NCBI GenBank assembly: GCA_023248635.1
Contig: JAHFED010000012.1
Coordinates: forward strand, 1 to 42,107
Direction of reading: 5' to 3'
Length of the DNA: 42,107 nt
Origin: Myxococcales bacterium
GTDB lineage: Bacteria > Myxococcota > UBA727 > VGSZ01
The notes under the pieces are model-generated. The model was not told where the DNA came from. It saw only the letters and a program-made list of their open reading frames with translations, and did no database searches. This document shows, piece after piece, positions 34,139 to 42,107 of the stretch. Every line of letters starts with the position of its first letter. The first letter of the stretch is position 1. Made by a program: the position numbers and the translations under genes.

Positions 34139-35560
34139 TCAGGCCGCCGGACGCAGGTCTGGCCACTGTAGGAAGGTGTCAAAGGCCTCAGCCTCGGCGT
34201 CAATGTCGGCGTCGCCGCGGGCGCTGTTGGGCACGGTGACGCGATCAAAGGGTGTCCCTGGAAAACTCTGGGCATGAAGCCAGGCAAGAAATTCGAGTGC
34301 GTTGGAGCGCATTACATCTTTGGTCGGTGGTGTTTGCAGAATCTCGCGCAGGGGCCAATTCAGTGGACTGCGATAGAGGCTTCCGCTCAGCGTGGCGATC
34401 TTGGAGAAAAACACACTGCCCGCCGTCGCCGACGGCGTGCCCAACAGCGAAGCCTCATAAGCCGAGGTACCTGTAATGGTCACCAACAGATCGGCGCGGC
34501 GGATGAGATCAAAGGTGCTCTCTTCCGGATCGATAAGGCGGACATTTGGAAGTCTTGCGATCTGGTCGAACCACGCGCGAGATCGGGCCCCCAAGGCATC
34601 CTTGTGCTCCTTTACCCAGAGCTGATGCGTGGCAGGCAAGATGCGTGAGATCTGTTCAATGAAATGGGCCTGATTGCTGTTGAAAGCACCCAGCACATCA
34701 ACAGCGGCCTCTGGTTGTTGATGGAGTGGGAACAGCACAAAACGCTGGTCAATTCGGCTGTCTTGAAAGAGGTTGCCCATGATGCCGATCCGATTGAATG
34801 CAACGCGGAGGCGGAAGAAGGTCCGCGCATGCAGCGGCCACAGAGTGAGGTCGTTTTGATCCTCGTGCGCTCGGAGAGTGCCCGCCGCCAGCTCGGTCCA
34901 CCAATGCGACTTGAAGACGAAAGGGCTGGCGATGAGCCGCGAGAAAATCGGTCGTGTCGGTCGGTTCGTCCACTTTTCCAGAAACTCTTTGGCCCATATT
35001 TGATCGCTCTCTGTCGGGCTGGCGATCTCCAGAATTTCGTGCGGGTAGGAGTCGAAAAAGGCGAAGCGATCATCTGGAATGCGAACGGTTGTCGGAAAGA
35101 CGCAGCGAATGCGCTTTTGGCGACACATCATCCAGGTGAGGATCTCGAACCCCCACGTCGCCTCGCCGAAACAAACGTCGATCTGGCTGTCGCGAAGGAA
35201 GGTCTCCATGTGGCGGCGAAGAGCAGCGAGATACGCATAGGCCACGCCGGGCGGCCGCTCCCGCAACGACCGGCACATCAGCGTGACGTGGGCAATCGTG
35301 AGGCCGTCGGCTTCCTCGAGGACGGAAAGCTCTTCGACGTCGCTGGGTCTCGGCCGTGCTCCTGCGTCTTTCCACTCCGACGCAAAGTCCGGCAGGTTCA
35401 TGATCCGCTCGCGGGAGACACCTCCATCCGCCATCAGCCACCGGGTCCACCGGGTACTCGGCGACAACCAGAAGACACGATGACCCTTGCGCTCCAGACG
35501 CCGCGAGACATCGGCGAAGTAGTGCGTCATGTGCTTGGCGGCGATAAAGCAGACGTTCAT
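34139..35560 (-). CDS. Capsule-polysaccharide-type glycosyltransferase
   Basis: The product is 473 residues, with N-terminus MNVCFIAAKHMTHYFADVSR followed by a GT-B-like pattern. The middle phrase FVLFPLHQQPEAAVDVLGAF is the FPLHxQPE motif of capsule synthesis proteins (Capsule_synth/KpsC-S-like). The C-terminal half has HQLWVKEHKDALGAR and LLVTITGTSAYEASLLGTPS, a typical nucleotide-sugar-binding end. Its role would be transfer of a sugar during capsule assembly in the cytoplasm; donor and acceptor cannot be read. It is divergent from the GT4 gene with only 14 bases between the start codons, so the promoters must lie inside the coding sequences. The region 33929-34138 behind it holds no supported gene. 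Confidence 0.7.
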   Translation of the reverse strand: MNVCFIAAKHMTHYFADVSRRLERKGHRVFWLSPSTRWTRWLMADGGVSRERIMNLPDFASEWKDAGARPRPSDVEELSVLEEADGLTIAHVTLMCRSLRERPPGVAYAYLAALRRHMETFLRDSQIDVCFGEATWGFEILTWMMCRQKRIRCVFPTTVRIPDDRFAFFDSYPHEILEIASPTESDQIWAKEFLEKWTNRPTRPIFSRLIASPFVFKSHWWTELAAGTLRAHEDQNDLTLWPLHARTFFRLRVAFNRIGIMGNLFQDSRIDQRFVLFPLHQQPEAAVDVLGAFNSNQAHFIEQISRILPATHQLWVKEHKDALGARSRAWFDQIARLPNVRLIDPEESTFDLIRRADLLVTITGTSAYEASLLGTPSATAGSVFFSKIATLSGSLYRSPLNWPLREILQTPPTKDVMRSNALEFLAWLHAQSFPGTPFDRVTVPNSARGDADIDAEAEAFDTFLQWPDLRPAA

Positions 35561-35574
35561 TAAAGGCCCCGCCC

Positions 35575-36702
35575 GTGAAAATCCTCGTCCTCGGCAAGTT
35601 CTATCCCCCCGTGCGGGGCGGCATTGAGACCCATCTCCAGGACCTCGCGCGTGCCATCGGATCCACGCACGACGTCACAGTCTTGGTGCACCATGAGGGG
35701 CGCGAGACCATCGAGGAGCGGGTCGACGGGGTGCGGCTGATCCGCGCCGGCACGCTGCTGCGGCCGCTGAACCAGCCGATCAGCCCCGCGATGCTGTGGC
35801 TCGTCCGCACGCTTCACCCCGATGTTGTGCACCTGCATTTCCCCAACGCCTGGTCCAGCTTGGCGCTTCTGGCAACCGGCGGCCGCCAGCCGCTGATCAT
35901 CTCCCACCACGCCGACATTCTGGGCCGCGAGCCGGCGCGCTCGCTGGTGGTGCTCGGCTACCGCCAACTGGCGCGCCGGGCGCGCGTCGTAGTTGTGTCG
36001 CGCCGAAACAACCACCGATGTTCGGCGCACCTTCAGGCCCTTCCACTCCGAGAGGTCCGCGAGATTCCCTTCTGCGCCGAACCCTCTCCCTTTGCCGCCG
36101 AACCCGGCTTTGTCGATGAGGCGAACGCGTTACGTCGCTCTCATTTCGGCGACAAAAGGGTGGCGATCTTCGTGGGGCGCTTGGTCGCCTACAAGGGCGC
36201 CGACCAGATGATTGCGGCGCTGCAGCCGACGCCGCTTCTCCGGCTCGTGGTGGTGGGCGGAGGGCCGCTGGACGGCGCCTTGAGAGCGCAGGCGAGGGCC
36301 TTGGGCGTAGACGACCGCATCTTCTTCACGGGGGCTTGCGACGAGCGCACCAAGCAGCTTTGGCTGGCGGCGTCGGACTTCTTGATTCTGCCGAGCACCA
36401 CGATTGCCGAGGCCTTCGGCATCGTTCAGATCGAGGCCATGCTCTGGAGCAAGCCAGTGCTGACGACGAACCTGCCGTCGGGCGTACCTGAGGTGGGGGA
36501 GCCCAACGAGACCAGCTTGGTCGTGCCGCCTTCTGACGTCGTCGCGCTCGCCGAGGCGATGCGCCGACTCACCAACGACGTCGACCTATGCGGACGTTTG
36601 GGGGCTGCCGGCTTCGAACGCGCTCGAAAGCTCTTCAGCTTCGAGCGTTTCACGCGCAACTGCTTGGAACTCTATTCCGACGCAGTCCGCCGCCCTGGCT
36701 GA
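35575..36702 (+). CDS. Glycosyltransferase family 4
   Basis: The 375-residue protein is of the GT4 GT-B fold. It has N-terminal ILVLGKFYPPVRGGIETHLQ, DVVHLHFPNAW, the nucleotide-sugar domain VAIFVGRLVAYKGADQMIAA, VVVGGGPLDGAL, and the E-x7-E motif in EAFGIVQIEAMLWSKPVL. It probably adds one sugar to the lipid-linked repeat unit in the cytoplasm. The start is GTG with AAAGG upstream. Its stop lies three bases from the stop of the convergent flippase gene, so the two transcripts overlap at their ends. Confidence 0.88.
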   Translation: MKILVLGKFYPPVRGGIETHLQDLARAIGSTHDVTVLVHHEGRETIEERVDGVRLIRAGTLLRPLNQPISPAMLWLVRTLHPDVVHLHFPNAWSSLALLATGGRQPLIISHHADILGREPARSLVVLGYRQLARRARVVVVSRRNNHRCSAHLQALPLREVREIPFCAEPSPFAAEPGFVDEANALRRSHFGDKRVAIFVGRLVAYKGADQMIAALQPTPLLRLVVVGGGPLDGALRAQARALGVDDRIFFTGACDERTKQLWLAASDFLILPSTTIAEAFGIVQIEAMLWSKPVLTTNLPSGVPEVGEPNETSLVVPPSDVVALAEAMRRLTNDVDLCGRLGAAGFERARKLFSFERFTRNCLELYSDAVRRPG

Positions 36703-36705
36703 TGT

Positions 36706-37968
36706 TCACGCCAACGACGCGAGGAAAGCGAGGGCCAGGTAAATCACGACGGTGAAGGCCCAGACGCGCGTCATCTGAATGCCCGCCGCCCGCATCACCA
36801 GAGCTTGGGTGGCATAGAAGACCACCATGATCGCGCCGTGGATTCGCACAAAACTAGACAATGAAACGCCGACCCAATGCAGAACGAGCACACCTGACAG
36901 CACGAGAATCAGAAACACAGGCAGGGTGAGTCGAAGGACCTTGGAGGCGGTGTGAAACCGGGCGCTGAGGAAATCGTTGAGCGCTATTCCCGACCACAGG
37001 ACCGACTGGCTCAGTAACCACAACAGGTCAGCACGATGCGCAGCAGCCGCACGGGCGAAGGCAGGTCCGAGCGCAAAGGAGAGCCAAGGGCAAAAGCACC
37101 AAAACCCGAGCGCAGAGGCGGCGACGGCGGCGAGGATCGTCAAAAGAGTGCGCTCGAGATCGCGTCGTTCTTCGACGAATATGCGCCTGAACCGACCCAC
37201 CGTGATCAGCTGGTGGGCAATGACGGGCAGGGCCGCACCGCGCGCGAGTACCGAATACAGCCCCGTGGTTTCAGGATCAGACAGCGAGCCCATGGCGAGC
37301 CGGCCCAACGACGTGAGAAGCGTGGCGAGCAATCCCGTGAACAGCAGGGGCACCCCAACGCGCAGCGATGGCCCCCAAGCCACGGACGCCGGTCCAAGGC
37401 CGGCGCGGCGGAGTTCGAGAAGAAGAGGGAGCAGTAAGCACAACAGGCAAGCGGCAGCGGCCCCCCACGCGGCAATGGTGACCAGGTCAGGCCGCAGGGC
37501 GTGCATTGCGATACCCGCGAGCATCATGCAGCCCATGAGTGCCGCGTCGGTGAGGAGGGACGCGTCCGCTCTGTTGTTGGCTCGCAGCTGCGTGCTTTGG
37601 AACGACTGCAGCGAAATGACGGCTGCCAGGAGCGCTGCCTGGGAAGTCTGCAGAAGCCCCGCCATGGCCGCCGCGGCAGCACTCACGCCGAAAAAAGCTG
37701 CAACGAGGATTTGATGCAGGCGGAGGCCGTCGATCGACGTCCCCGGCGGGGACGCCCCGGTCAAGACCAGAGGGACGACGCTTACCGTGCCAACGGCGGC
37801 GAGAGTCGCGACAACCGTGGCCGTCGCGTAGGCCCACTCCAGCGCGCCGTAATCGGCAGTGGGCAACAGGCTCGCCAGCACGAGCGGCGCGAAGAAAAGC
37901 GTCCCGCGTGCCAGGCCAAACGTGGCGAGGTAGCGGCTCAAACTCAAGAGCTTCCCCGCGATTCTCAT
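36706..37968 (-). CDS. Polysaccharide flippase-like membrane protein (Wzx type)
   Basis: The product is 420 residues with about 12 hydrophobic helices and an N-terminal amphipathic segment (MRIAGKLLSLSRYLATFGLA, then GTLFFAPLVLASLLPTADYG), as in oligosaccharide flippases of the MOP superfamily. The pattern ASLLPTADYGALEWAYATAT matches the first-loop signature of Wzx-like proteins. It would move lipid-linked repeat units across the inner membrane. Its ATG overlaps the stop of the acyltransferase gene as ATGA. Sequence conservation in this family is low, so the call rests on topology and context. Confidence 0.75.
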   Translation of the reverse strand: MRIAGKLLSLSRYLATFGLARGTLFFAPLVLASLLPTADYGALEWAYATATVVATLAAVGTVSVVPLVLTGASPPGTSIDGLRLHQILVAAFFGVSAAAAAMAGLLQTSQAALLAAVISLQSFQSTQLRANNRADASLLTDAALMGCMMLAGIAMHALRPDLVTIAAWGAAAACLLCLLLPLLLELRRAGLGPASVAWGPSLRVGVPLLFTGLLATLLTSLGRLAMGSLSDPETTGLYSVLARGAALPVIAHQLITVGRFRRIFVEERRDLERTLLTILAAVAASALGFWCFCPWLSFALGPAFARAAAAHRADLLWLLSQSVLWSGIALNDFLSARFHTASKVLRLTLPVFLILVLSGVLVLHWVGVSLSSFVRIHGAIMVVFYATQALVMRAAGIQMTRVWAFTVVIYLALAFLASLA

Positions 37969-38735
37969 TCGCGTCCGATCCCCGCCTGCTTTCGAAAAAC
38001 GGTTTCGGTGAGCCCGCCGTCGGTGACGCGCACGAGATCGGCGCGGAGCTCAGGTGCCGCGGGACGGGGCAAATACCTCAGAGCCGCCGATACGTAGAGT
38101 CCAGGCTCTTTGAGGTCGCGCGCCACCGTGCTGCCAGCTCCGATGATCACACCGTCGGCGACGCGCACGCCCATGCTGATGATGCTGCCGGCACCAATGT
38201 AGACATTATTGCCGATTACAATGCGGCCATCGATTCGGTATCTTCCAATGCCTTTTGTCTCGTGAATATAGCCATGGGTCCAAATCTGTGTGCCAATTCC
38301 TGCGAGGGTGGAGAAGTCGCCGATATCCACGCTACATCCACAGTCGATGCGGTGTTGCGCCGTGATGGCAGCGACTTCGCCGAGGCGTAACCGTGCAGGA
38401 CCGACTGTGACGGATCCTTGCGGCGCACGCGTGACCTTGTTAGAATTCCCGATTTTAGACTGCACGCCTAGGCAGATAGAGAAAGGGCCGTGAAGTATAT
38501 TTAGTCGACCGATGCGCGACTCTTTGCACATCAATATCCGTCGTACCTTGATGAGATTTAGGCTGCCGATGCGTGCATCACGGCCTAGGTAAAGTCGATC
38601 CGCAAATACCAGCGAGAAGCCGATCTTCGCCCCCGGACCGATGCGGTGGCCCAGTGGTCGTAGGGCGACTCGAAGCAATGCAGAAGGCAGCAAGAATATT
38701 GCGATTGCACCGAATATGGCGGCGAAAGTTCTCAT
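37965..38735 (-). CDS. Hexapeptide-repeat acyltransferase
   Basis: From ATG 38735 the protein has 256 residues. An N-terminal hydrophobic helix (TFAAIFGAIAIFLLPSALL) is followed by left-handed beta-helix repeats (IGPGAKIGFSLVFADRLYLG, IGRLNILHGPF, IGNNVYIGAGSIISMGVRVA, GVIIGAGSTVARDLKEPGLY). The family (LbH, WbbJ/NodL-like) transfers acetyl or similar groups to sugars. The His in TQIWTHGYIHETKG could be catalytic. It overlaps both neighbours by four bases (ATGA) and so belongs to the polymerase-PhyH-acyltransferase-flippase operon. A role in decorating the repeat unit is inferred. Confidence 0.82.
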   Translation of the reverse strand: MRTFAAIFGAIAIFLLPSALLRVALRPLGHRIGPGAKIGFSLVFADRLYLGRDARIGSLNLIKVRRILMCKESRIGRLNILHGPFSICLGVQSKIGNSNKVTRAPQGSVTVGPARLRLGEVAAITAQHRIDCGCSVDIGDFSTLAGIGTQIWTHGYIHETKGIGRYRIDGRIVIGNNVYIGAGSIISMGVRVADGVIIGAGSTVARDLKEPGLYVSAALRYLPRPAAPELRADLVRVTDGGLTETVFRKQAGIGRE

Positions 38736-39661
38736 GGATGGTTCAGGTATACGCGATTGATCCACGGGTCGGGGCGCCCGGGAGCCGATACACCGACATC
38801 GTTCAGGCTAGCGACCGGTTTTTTTGGTCCATATGGCACGGGAAACATGCTGTAAACCACCTGGAAAATCAACCGTGGTCCACGCATGACGGGTTGTCCT
38901 TTATGAAGACCAAAGGTGTTCTCAATGAAGGCATCTCCAGCGGGTCCGACGAGGGTTAGTATGTTCTCTTGCCCAAAGGATGTGACTACTTCCTCATTGC
39001 TGAAACGGCGGATTTCCCGCAGCCGGGGGCTGCTGACCGAGTTTTGAACATAGATGTGCGGGCCGTCGTCGGCCGTGACGTCCGAGAGGTAGATGAATAG
39101 TTTGAGGAAACGCCAGTCGTCGACGTCGCGGTGGAAATTCTCCGCCTCCTGTGCACCGATCGGTGTGGCATAGCTCCACCAAGCCGCCAGGTAGCCGATC
39201 GTCGGCCGGCAGCCGAGGATGCGAGATGCGAGGTCGATGAGGTCTGGGCGATTGACCAGCTCCAACAGGTAGGGCGCGAGAACAACATCGCGCGCGGTGT
39301 GAAAGGCGACGTGGCTGTTTGCATGGCGACGGCCGCTCCCCGGCAGATACGAACCCTCGGTCGGCCGGTAAGGATCAGCGACCTCCCTTGCCTCGAAATA
39401 CGAGCGCAATTCCGCCGCTCGTGCCGGCCCGAGGAGTGGCCCGAGGCGGGCGATTCCCGCTTGCCGCACGGCAGCCTCCCGAGCACGTGCTTCGTCCGTG
39501 CGGGCCAGTTCGGGGGCTGCGCGTGGCCGCAGGCGCGTCGCCAGCCCAGCAAGCTCGTCGCGCGTTAGGCGACTCATGAATCGCCGCTGTACGTAAAAAG
39601 GCCACCAACGCCAATCGGAGAGTATAAGTCGAAGGTGCTGAATGCGGCGATCAACACGCAT
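38732..39661 (-). CDS. PhyH-family 2OG-Fe(II) dioxygenase
   Basis: The 309-residue protein carries the phytanoyl-CoA dioxygenase-type iron site: H177 and D179 in NFHRDVDDWRF, distal H253 in FGLHKGQPV, and R260 for 2-oxoglutarate. The strand KLFIYLSDVTADDGPHIYV between them is typical. Such enzymes occur in O-antigen and capsule loci, where they may oxidise a sugar or lipid; the substrate is unknown here. It overlaps the polymerase-like gene by 11 bases and the acyltransferase by four. It is unrelated in detail to the P4H-like enzyme at 330-905. Confidence 0.8.
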   Translation of the reverse strand: MRVDRRIQHLRLILSDWRWWPFYVQRRFMSRLTRDELAGLATRLRPRAAPELARTDEARAREAAVRQAGIARLGPLLGPARAAELRSYFEAREVADPYRPTEGSYLPGSGRRHANSHVAFHTARDVVLAPYLLELVNRPDLIDLASRILGCRPTIGYLAAWWSYATPIGAQEAENFHRDVDDWRFLKLFIYLSDVTADDGPHIYVQNSVSSPRLREIRRFSNEEVVTSFGQENILTLVGPAGDAFIENTFGLHKGQPVMRGPRLIFQVVYSMFPVPYGPKKPVASLNDVGVSAPGRPDPWINRVYLNHP

Positions 39662-40946
39662 TTTTATTCGCCTCGCGACGCGGTTTGGCCAGCAGCGGAA
39701 TGGTAAGTGCTGCCACGAAGGGATAGGTGCCTGAAGCGCTGAGGAGCAGGTTTACAACGGGGAAGAGGATCACCACGCAGCCCACCACGGACGCTGCCGG
39801 AAAGAACCGGACGTCACCCAGCGCGAGCCTGCGCGCTGGCCAGGAGAGGGCCCAGAAGAGGGCGGCGATGAGCGGTGGTGCTGCCCAGCCGAAATCAACA
39901 TAGATAGGCCCAATAAATGTCGTGAAAATTCCACTTCTCCATCCAACCAATAAGTCCGGGTCGACGTTCATATTGGTGCCAATTATGAGCGATATAATCT
40001 TGATGGGAAGCCACAGAGTAAATCCGCCAAGAGTGTGCCGGCTCGTGAAGTCAGTGTATAGAACATTGAATTCAAAAAAACCATGAAACACATATTGGGC
40101 GAGACTAAAGAAGCTGCCGAGCAGTGGCGTCCACTCGGAGTTGCTCTGCATGGTCGCGAGCGCCGAGGGCGCTGGCTGCAGCCACTCGGCATAACCCGAG
40201 GATTCAATGCTGAACATCGGGTCGAGGCCCGTCTGGGCCAGCCGTTCCAGCATCATGCTGGCACTCGCCAAGGCAAGTCCGCAAAAGGCCAGTAGGACGC
40301 CGCCAACCACGACAGCGTTCACCGTTCGTCCACTGAGCCGTCGCAGATAGATCATCGCCAAAACGTGAATCAGGACGATCACGAGGAGGACCGACCGCCC
40401 GCCGGTCGCCAGTGAGGCCGCGACGTAAGCCAGCAGGACCAGCCCTGCCAACAGGTGAAGTCGCCACGGCACCCGCGCACCGTGTGCCCCTGCCAGCAGG
40501 CCCATCATGACGCCGAGCGGTGCGAACGCCGCCAGAAAACCGGCCGTTGTTCCGATGAAGCCTGTCGCCGTGTCCTCGAGCGCCGCCCGGACAGCGAAGA
40601 AATCCCACTCCAGCGGAGCACCACGAATGCCGTAGCGTTCGAAGAAGAGCAGCAACACACCAATTGTGCCCAGGTAGGTCGTTCGTCGCGCACCGCGCAG
40701 GAGGTCGGCCCCGCTCGCTGCGCCGAGAAGGGGGCTCGTTGGCCGCGAGATGCTCAAACCAAGAATGGCCCCCCCAGCGACGAGGAACCAATAAAAGATG
40801 CCGACGGCATTCGGCTGGATGCTCGACACCACTGGAGCGACGGCGAGCGCCATAAAATAGACGATGAGACTTCCCACCAACAAGCGACGTGGGGCGACGG
40901 CTCTCGCCGCCCCAGCGTAATCGAGCACCCTGCGGTTGGAACTCAT
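39651..40946 (-). CDS. O-antigen/capsule polymerase-like membrane protein (Wzy type)
   Basis: The product is 431 residues with about 11-12 hydrophobic helices and a larger loop between late helices (FFSLAQYVFHGFFEFNVLYT through DFTSRHTLGG), the topology of oligosaccharide-repeat polymerases. The phrase TGGRSVLLVIVLIHVLAMIY follows the G-G-R-S motif common to Wzy and O-antigen ligases. The ATG at 40946 is chosen because it forms ATGA with the stop of the upstream gene; Mets at 40958 and 41003 are also in frame. Several stretches (around 39900-40090) are notably A/T-rich for this genome, as is usual for exchanged polysaccharide genes. Confidence 0.75.
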   Translation of the reverse strand: MSSNRRVLDYAGAARAVAPRRLLVGSLIVYFMALAVAPVVSSIQPNAVGIFYWFLVAGGAILGLSISRPTSPLLGAASGADLLRGARRTTYLGTIGVLLLFFERYGIRGAPLEWDFFAVRAALEDTATGFIGTTAGFLAAFAPLGVMMGLLAGAHGARVPWRLHLLAGLVLLAYVAASLATGGRSVLLVIVLIHVLAMIYLRRLSGRTVNAVVVGGVLLAFCGLALASASMMLERLAQTGLDPMFSIESSGYAEWLQPAPSALATMQSNSEWTPLLGSFFSLAQYVFHGFFEFNVLYTDFTSRHTLGGFTLWLPIKIISLIIGTNMNVDPDLLVGWRSGIFTTFIGPIYVDFGWAAPPLIAALFWALSWPARRLALGDVRFFPAASVVGCVVILFPVVNLLLSASGTYPFVAALTIPLLAKPRREANKNAC

Positions 40947-42107
40947 CTCGAAAGCCATTGTGCGCTTGAGGGGTCCACCCTGATCGAGCCGTTGTTGACC
41001 CAAAACCGGAGTTCGTTGGAGCCCAGCTCGGCGGTGGCGGCGAGGTCAGGCAGCCCGTCGCCCGTGAAATCGGCGCCAATAATCTGATTCGCGCGCGCCC
41101 AGCCATCCTTAACAAGGTGCATCAACCAGGGATGATCGTGGGACCCGGTGTTTTCGAACCAGACCACCATACCGAGGTACGATGTCGCGACGATATCGAG
41201 GTCTGCATCGCCATCGAGATTGACGGCGATGGCTTCGAAGCCACCCGCGAGCGCGCCGACCAGGTGCTCGTTCCATGTTTCGCCAAATCCAGGGGCGCCG
41301 ACATTTTCGTACCAGGCAACGTGATGCTGCTCGGTTGCCGCCGATGTGACCGTCATTCCCAGTGCCATCACCACATCTATGTCGCCGTCACCATCGAGGT
41401 CAACTGGGTGACCATGAATCGGTGCGGCAGAGTGGTTGTCGATTTGGTGCTGTAGCCAGGATGTTCCGCGATTCTCGTACCACGCAATCAGCGGCGCGAG
41501 GGTGGCCGTGCCCAACAAATCGGGTTTGCCATCGCCGTTGAAGTCACCAACCGCGATTGTTCTCGTTTCCGACAGGGAGTCGGCAACGAGATGTTTGCGC
41601 CACTCGGAGCCGAGCAGCTGGCGCCCCGAATTCTCGAACCAACACAACTGGTTGCCTCGGATCCAACTGGACGCCGCAACATCAAGATCGCCGTCAGCGT
41701 CGAAGTCGGCCAGGGCAACGTCATACGCGCTGGGCAGGCCGTGTTGGGTGACCACGTGCCGCGGCCACAGCCCAGGCCCGCGCGGCTCGCCGCTGTTTTC
41801 AAACCACAGGATGCTGTTGGACTTGTTCTTCACGATGACGACGTCAGGCCGGCCATCGCCGTTCACATCGCCCGTGACGTGGCGCTCCAACCAGCCCGAC
41901 TCGTCCTCTTGAATATGGTGGAGTTGGAATCCTCCGGCGCCGTCGTTTTCGAACCAGTTGAGAGTGCCTCGAGTGGCATCGGCGCTCGTGAGGTCCAAAT
42001 CACCGTCGCCATCGAGATCCGCGGCCGCAATGCCGAAGGCGTAGCCGTACCCGCGGTGCAGCAGTTTTTCGGTCAGCGAGATCGGCCCGGCGGAGTACGC
42101 AGGGCGG
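40943..42107 (-). CDS. FG-GAP/VCBS-repeat protein, 5' end outside the window
   Basis: The frame is open to the window edge (the first readable residues include GYGYAFGIAAADLDGDGDLD). At least six repeats follow of the form V-x-DxNGDGxPDVV and ALADFDADGDLDVAAS, each followed by ILWFENSG or IAWYENRG. These FG-GAP/VCBS repeats bind calcium through the DxDxDG loops and form a beta-propeller. It is the first visible gene of the polymerase operon and is coupled to it by ATGA. Extracellular location is expected, but the signal peptide lies outside. Its presence in a polysaccharide operon suggests a secreted binding or capsule-associated protein, by inference. Confidence 0.85.
   Translation of the reverse strand, partial: RPAYSAGPISLTEKLLHRGYGYAFGIAAADLDGDGDLDLTSADATRGTLNWFENDGAGGFQLHHIQEDESGWLERHVTGDVNGDGRPDVVIVKNKSNSILWFENSGEPRGPGLWPRHVVTQHGLPSAYDVALADFDADGDLDVAASSWIRGNQLCWFENSGRQLLGSEWRKHLVADSLSETRTIAVGDFNGDGKPDLLGTATLAPLIAWYENRGTSWLQHQIDNHSAAPIHGHPVDLDGDGDIDVVMALGMTVTSAATEQHHVAWYENVGAPGFGETWNEHLVGALAGGFEAIAVNLDGDADLDIVATSYLGMVVWFENTGSHDHPWLMHLVKDGWARANQIIGADFTGDGLPDLAATAELGSNELRFWVNNGSIRVDPSSAQWLSR

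Overview
The window is GC-rich chromosomal DNA with long intact genes. Secreted proteins carry a lipobox Cys followed by long Gly-Glu linkers, and at least two end in a MYXO-CTERM-like tail (Cys, hydrophobic stretch, Arg cluster). With the Wzx/Wzy-type polysaccharide locus this points to Myxococcota or a close deltaproteobacterial relative; this is an inference from protein style, not from a marker gene.

Layout. (1) 0-3 kb: a 2OG-Fe(II) oxygenase, a protein made only of homing-endonuclease-associated repeats, and a conserved cytoplasmic protein of uncertain family. (2) 3-8.2 kb: three minus-strand secreted proteins with Gly-Glu linkers. The third is divergent from an XRE-type regulator across a short promoter region. 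That regulator-promoter-signal-peptide block exists twice; the left copy has a broken regulator and no -10 box. (3) 8.2-12 kb: small hypothetical and HEAT-like genes and a lactonase/YncE-type beta-propeller lipoprotein. (4) 12.3-16.8 kb: a degraded integrated element. It has an intact small serine recombinase heading a tightly packed set of small Cys-rich genes, a frameshifted HExxH peptidase, a 3' tRNA fragment overlapping the stop of a large frameshifted serine recombinase, and an IS3-family remnant that replaces that recombinase's N-terminus. (5) 16.9-19.1 kb: two divergent genes preceded by near-identical ~95-nt leaders that contain a compensatory base-pair change; one of the two genes is frameshifted. 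Next comes a 132-bp triple-hairpin element flanked by perfect 13-bp direct repeats. (6) 19.1-30.7 kb: three large exported proteins: a Gly-Glu lipoprotein, a DUF6600-like protein, and a 2510-residue lipoprotein with four VWD modules, half-EGF repeats and 14 RCC1 repeats. The last carries an in-frame 165-nt insert built from the same palindrome as the triple-hairpin element. (7) 30.7-42.1 kb: a polysaccharide/capsule locus with Wzi-like, WecA-like, capsule-type glycosyltransferase, GT4, flippase, hexapeptide acyltransferase, PhyH-like, polymerase-like and FG-GAP genes, several linked by ATGA overlaps.

How they fit together: the right third probably builds, flips, polymerises and anchors a surface polysaccharide. 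The middle encodes large cell-surface lipoproteins. The 12-19 kb stretch is a site of repeated insertion and decay. The strongest candidates for undescribed biology are the palindromic element with its coding-region insertion, the paired structured leaders, and the duplicated regulator/lipoprotein switch.
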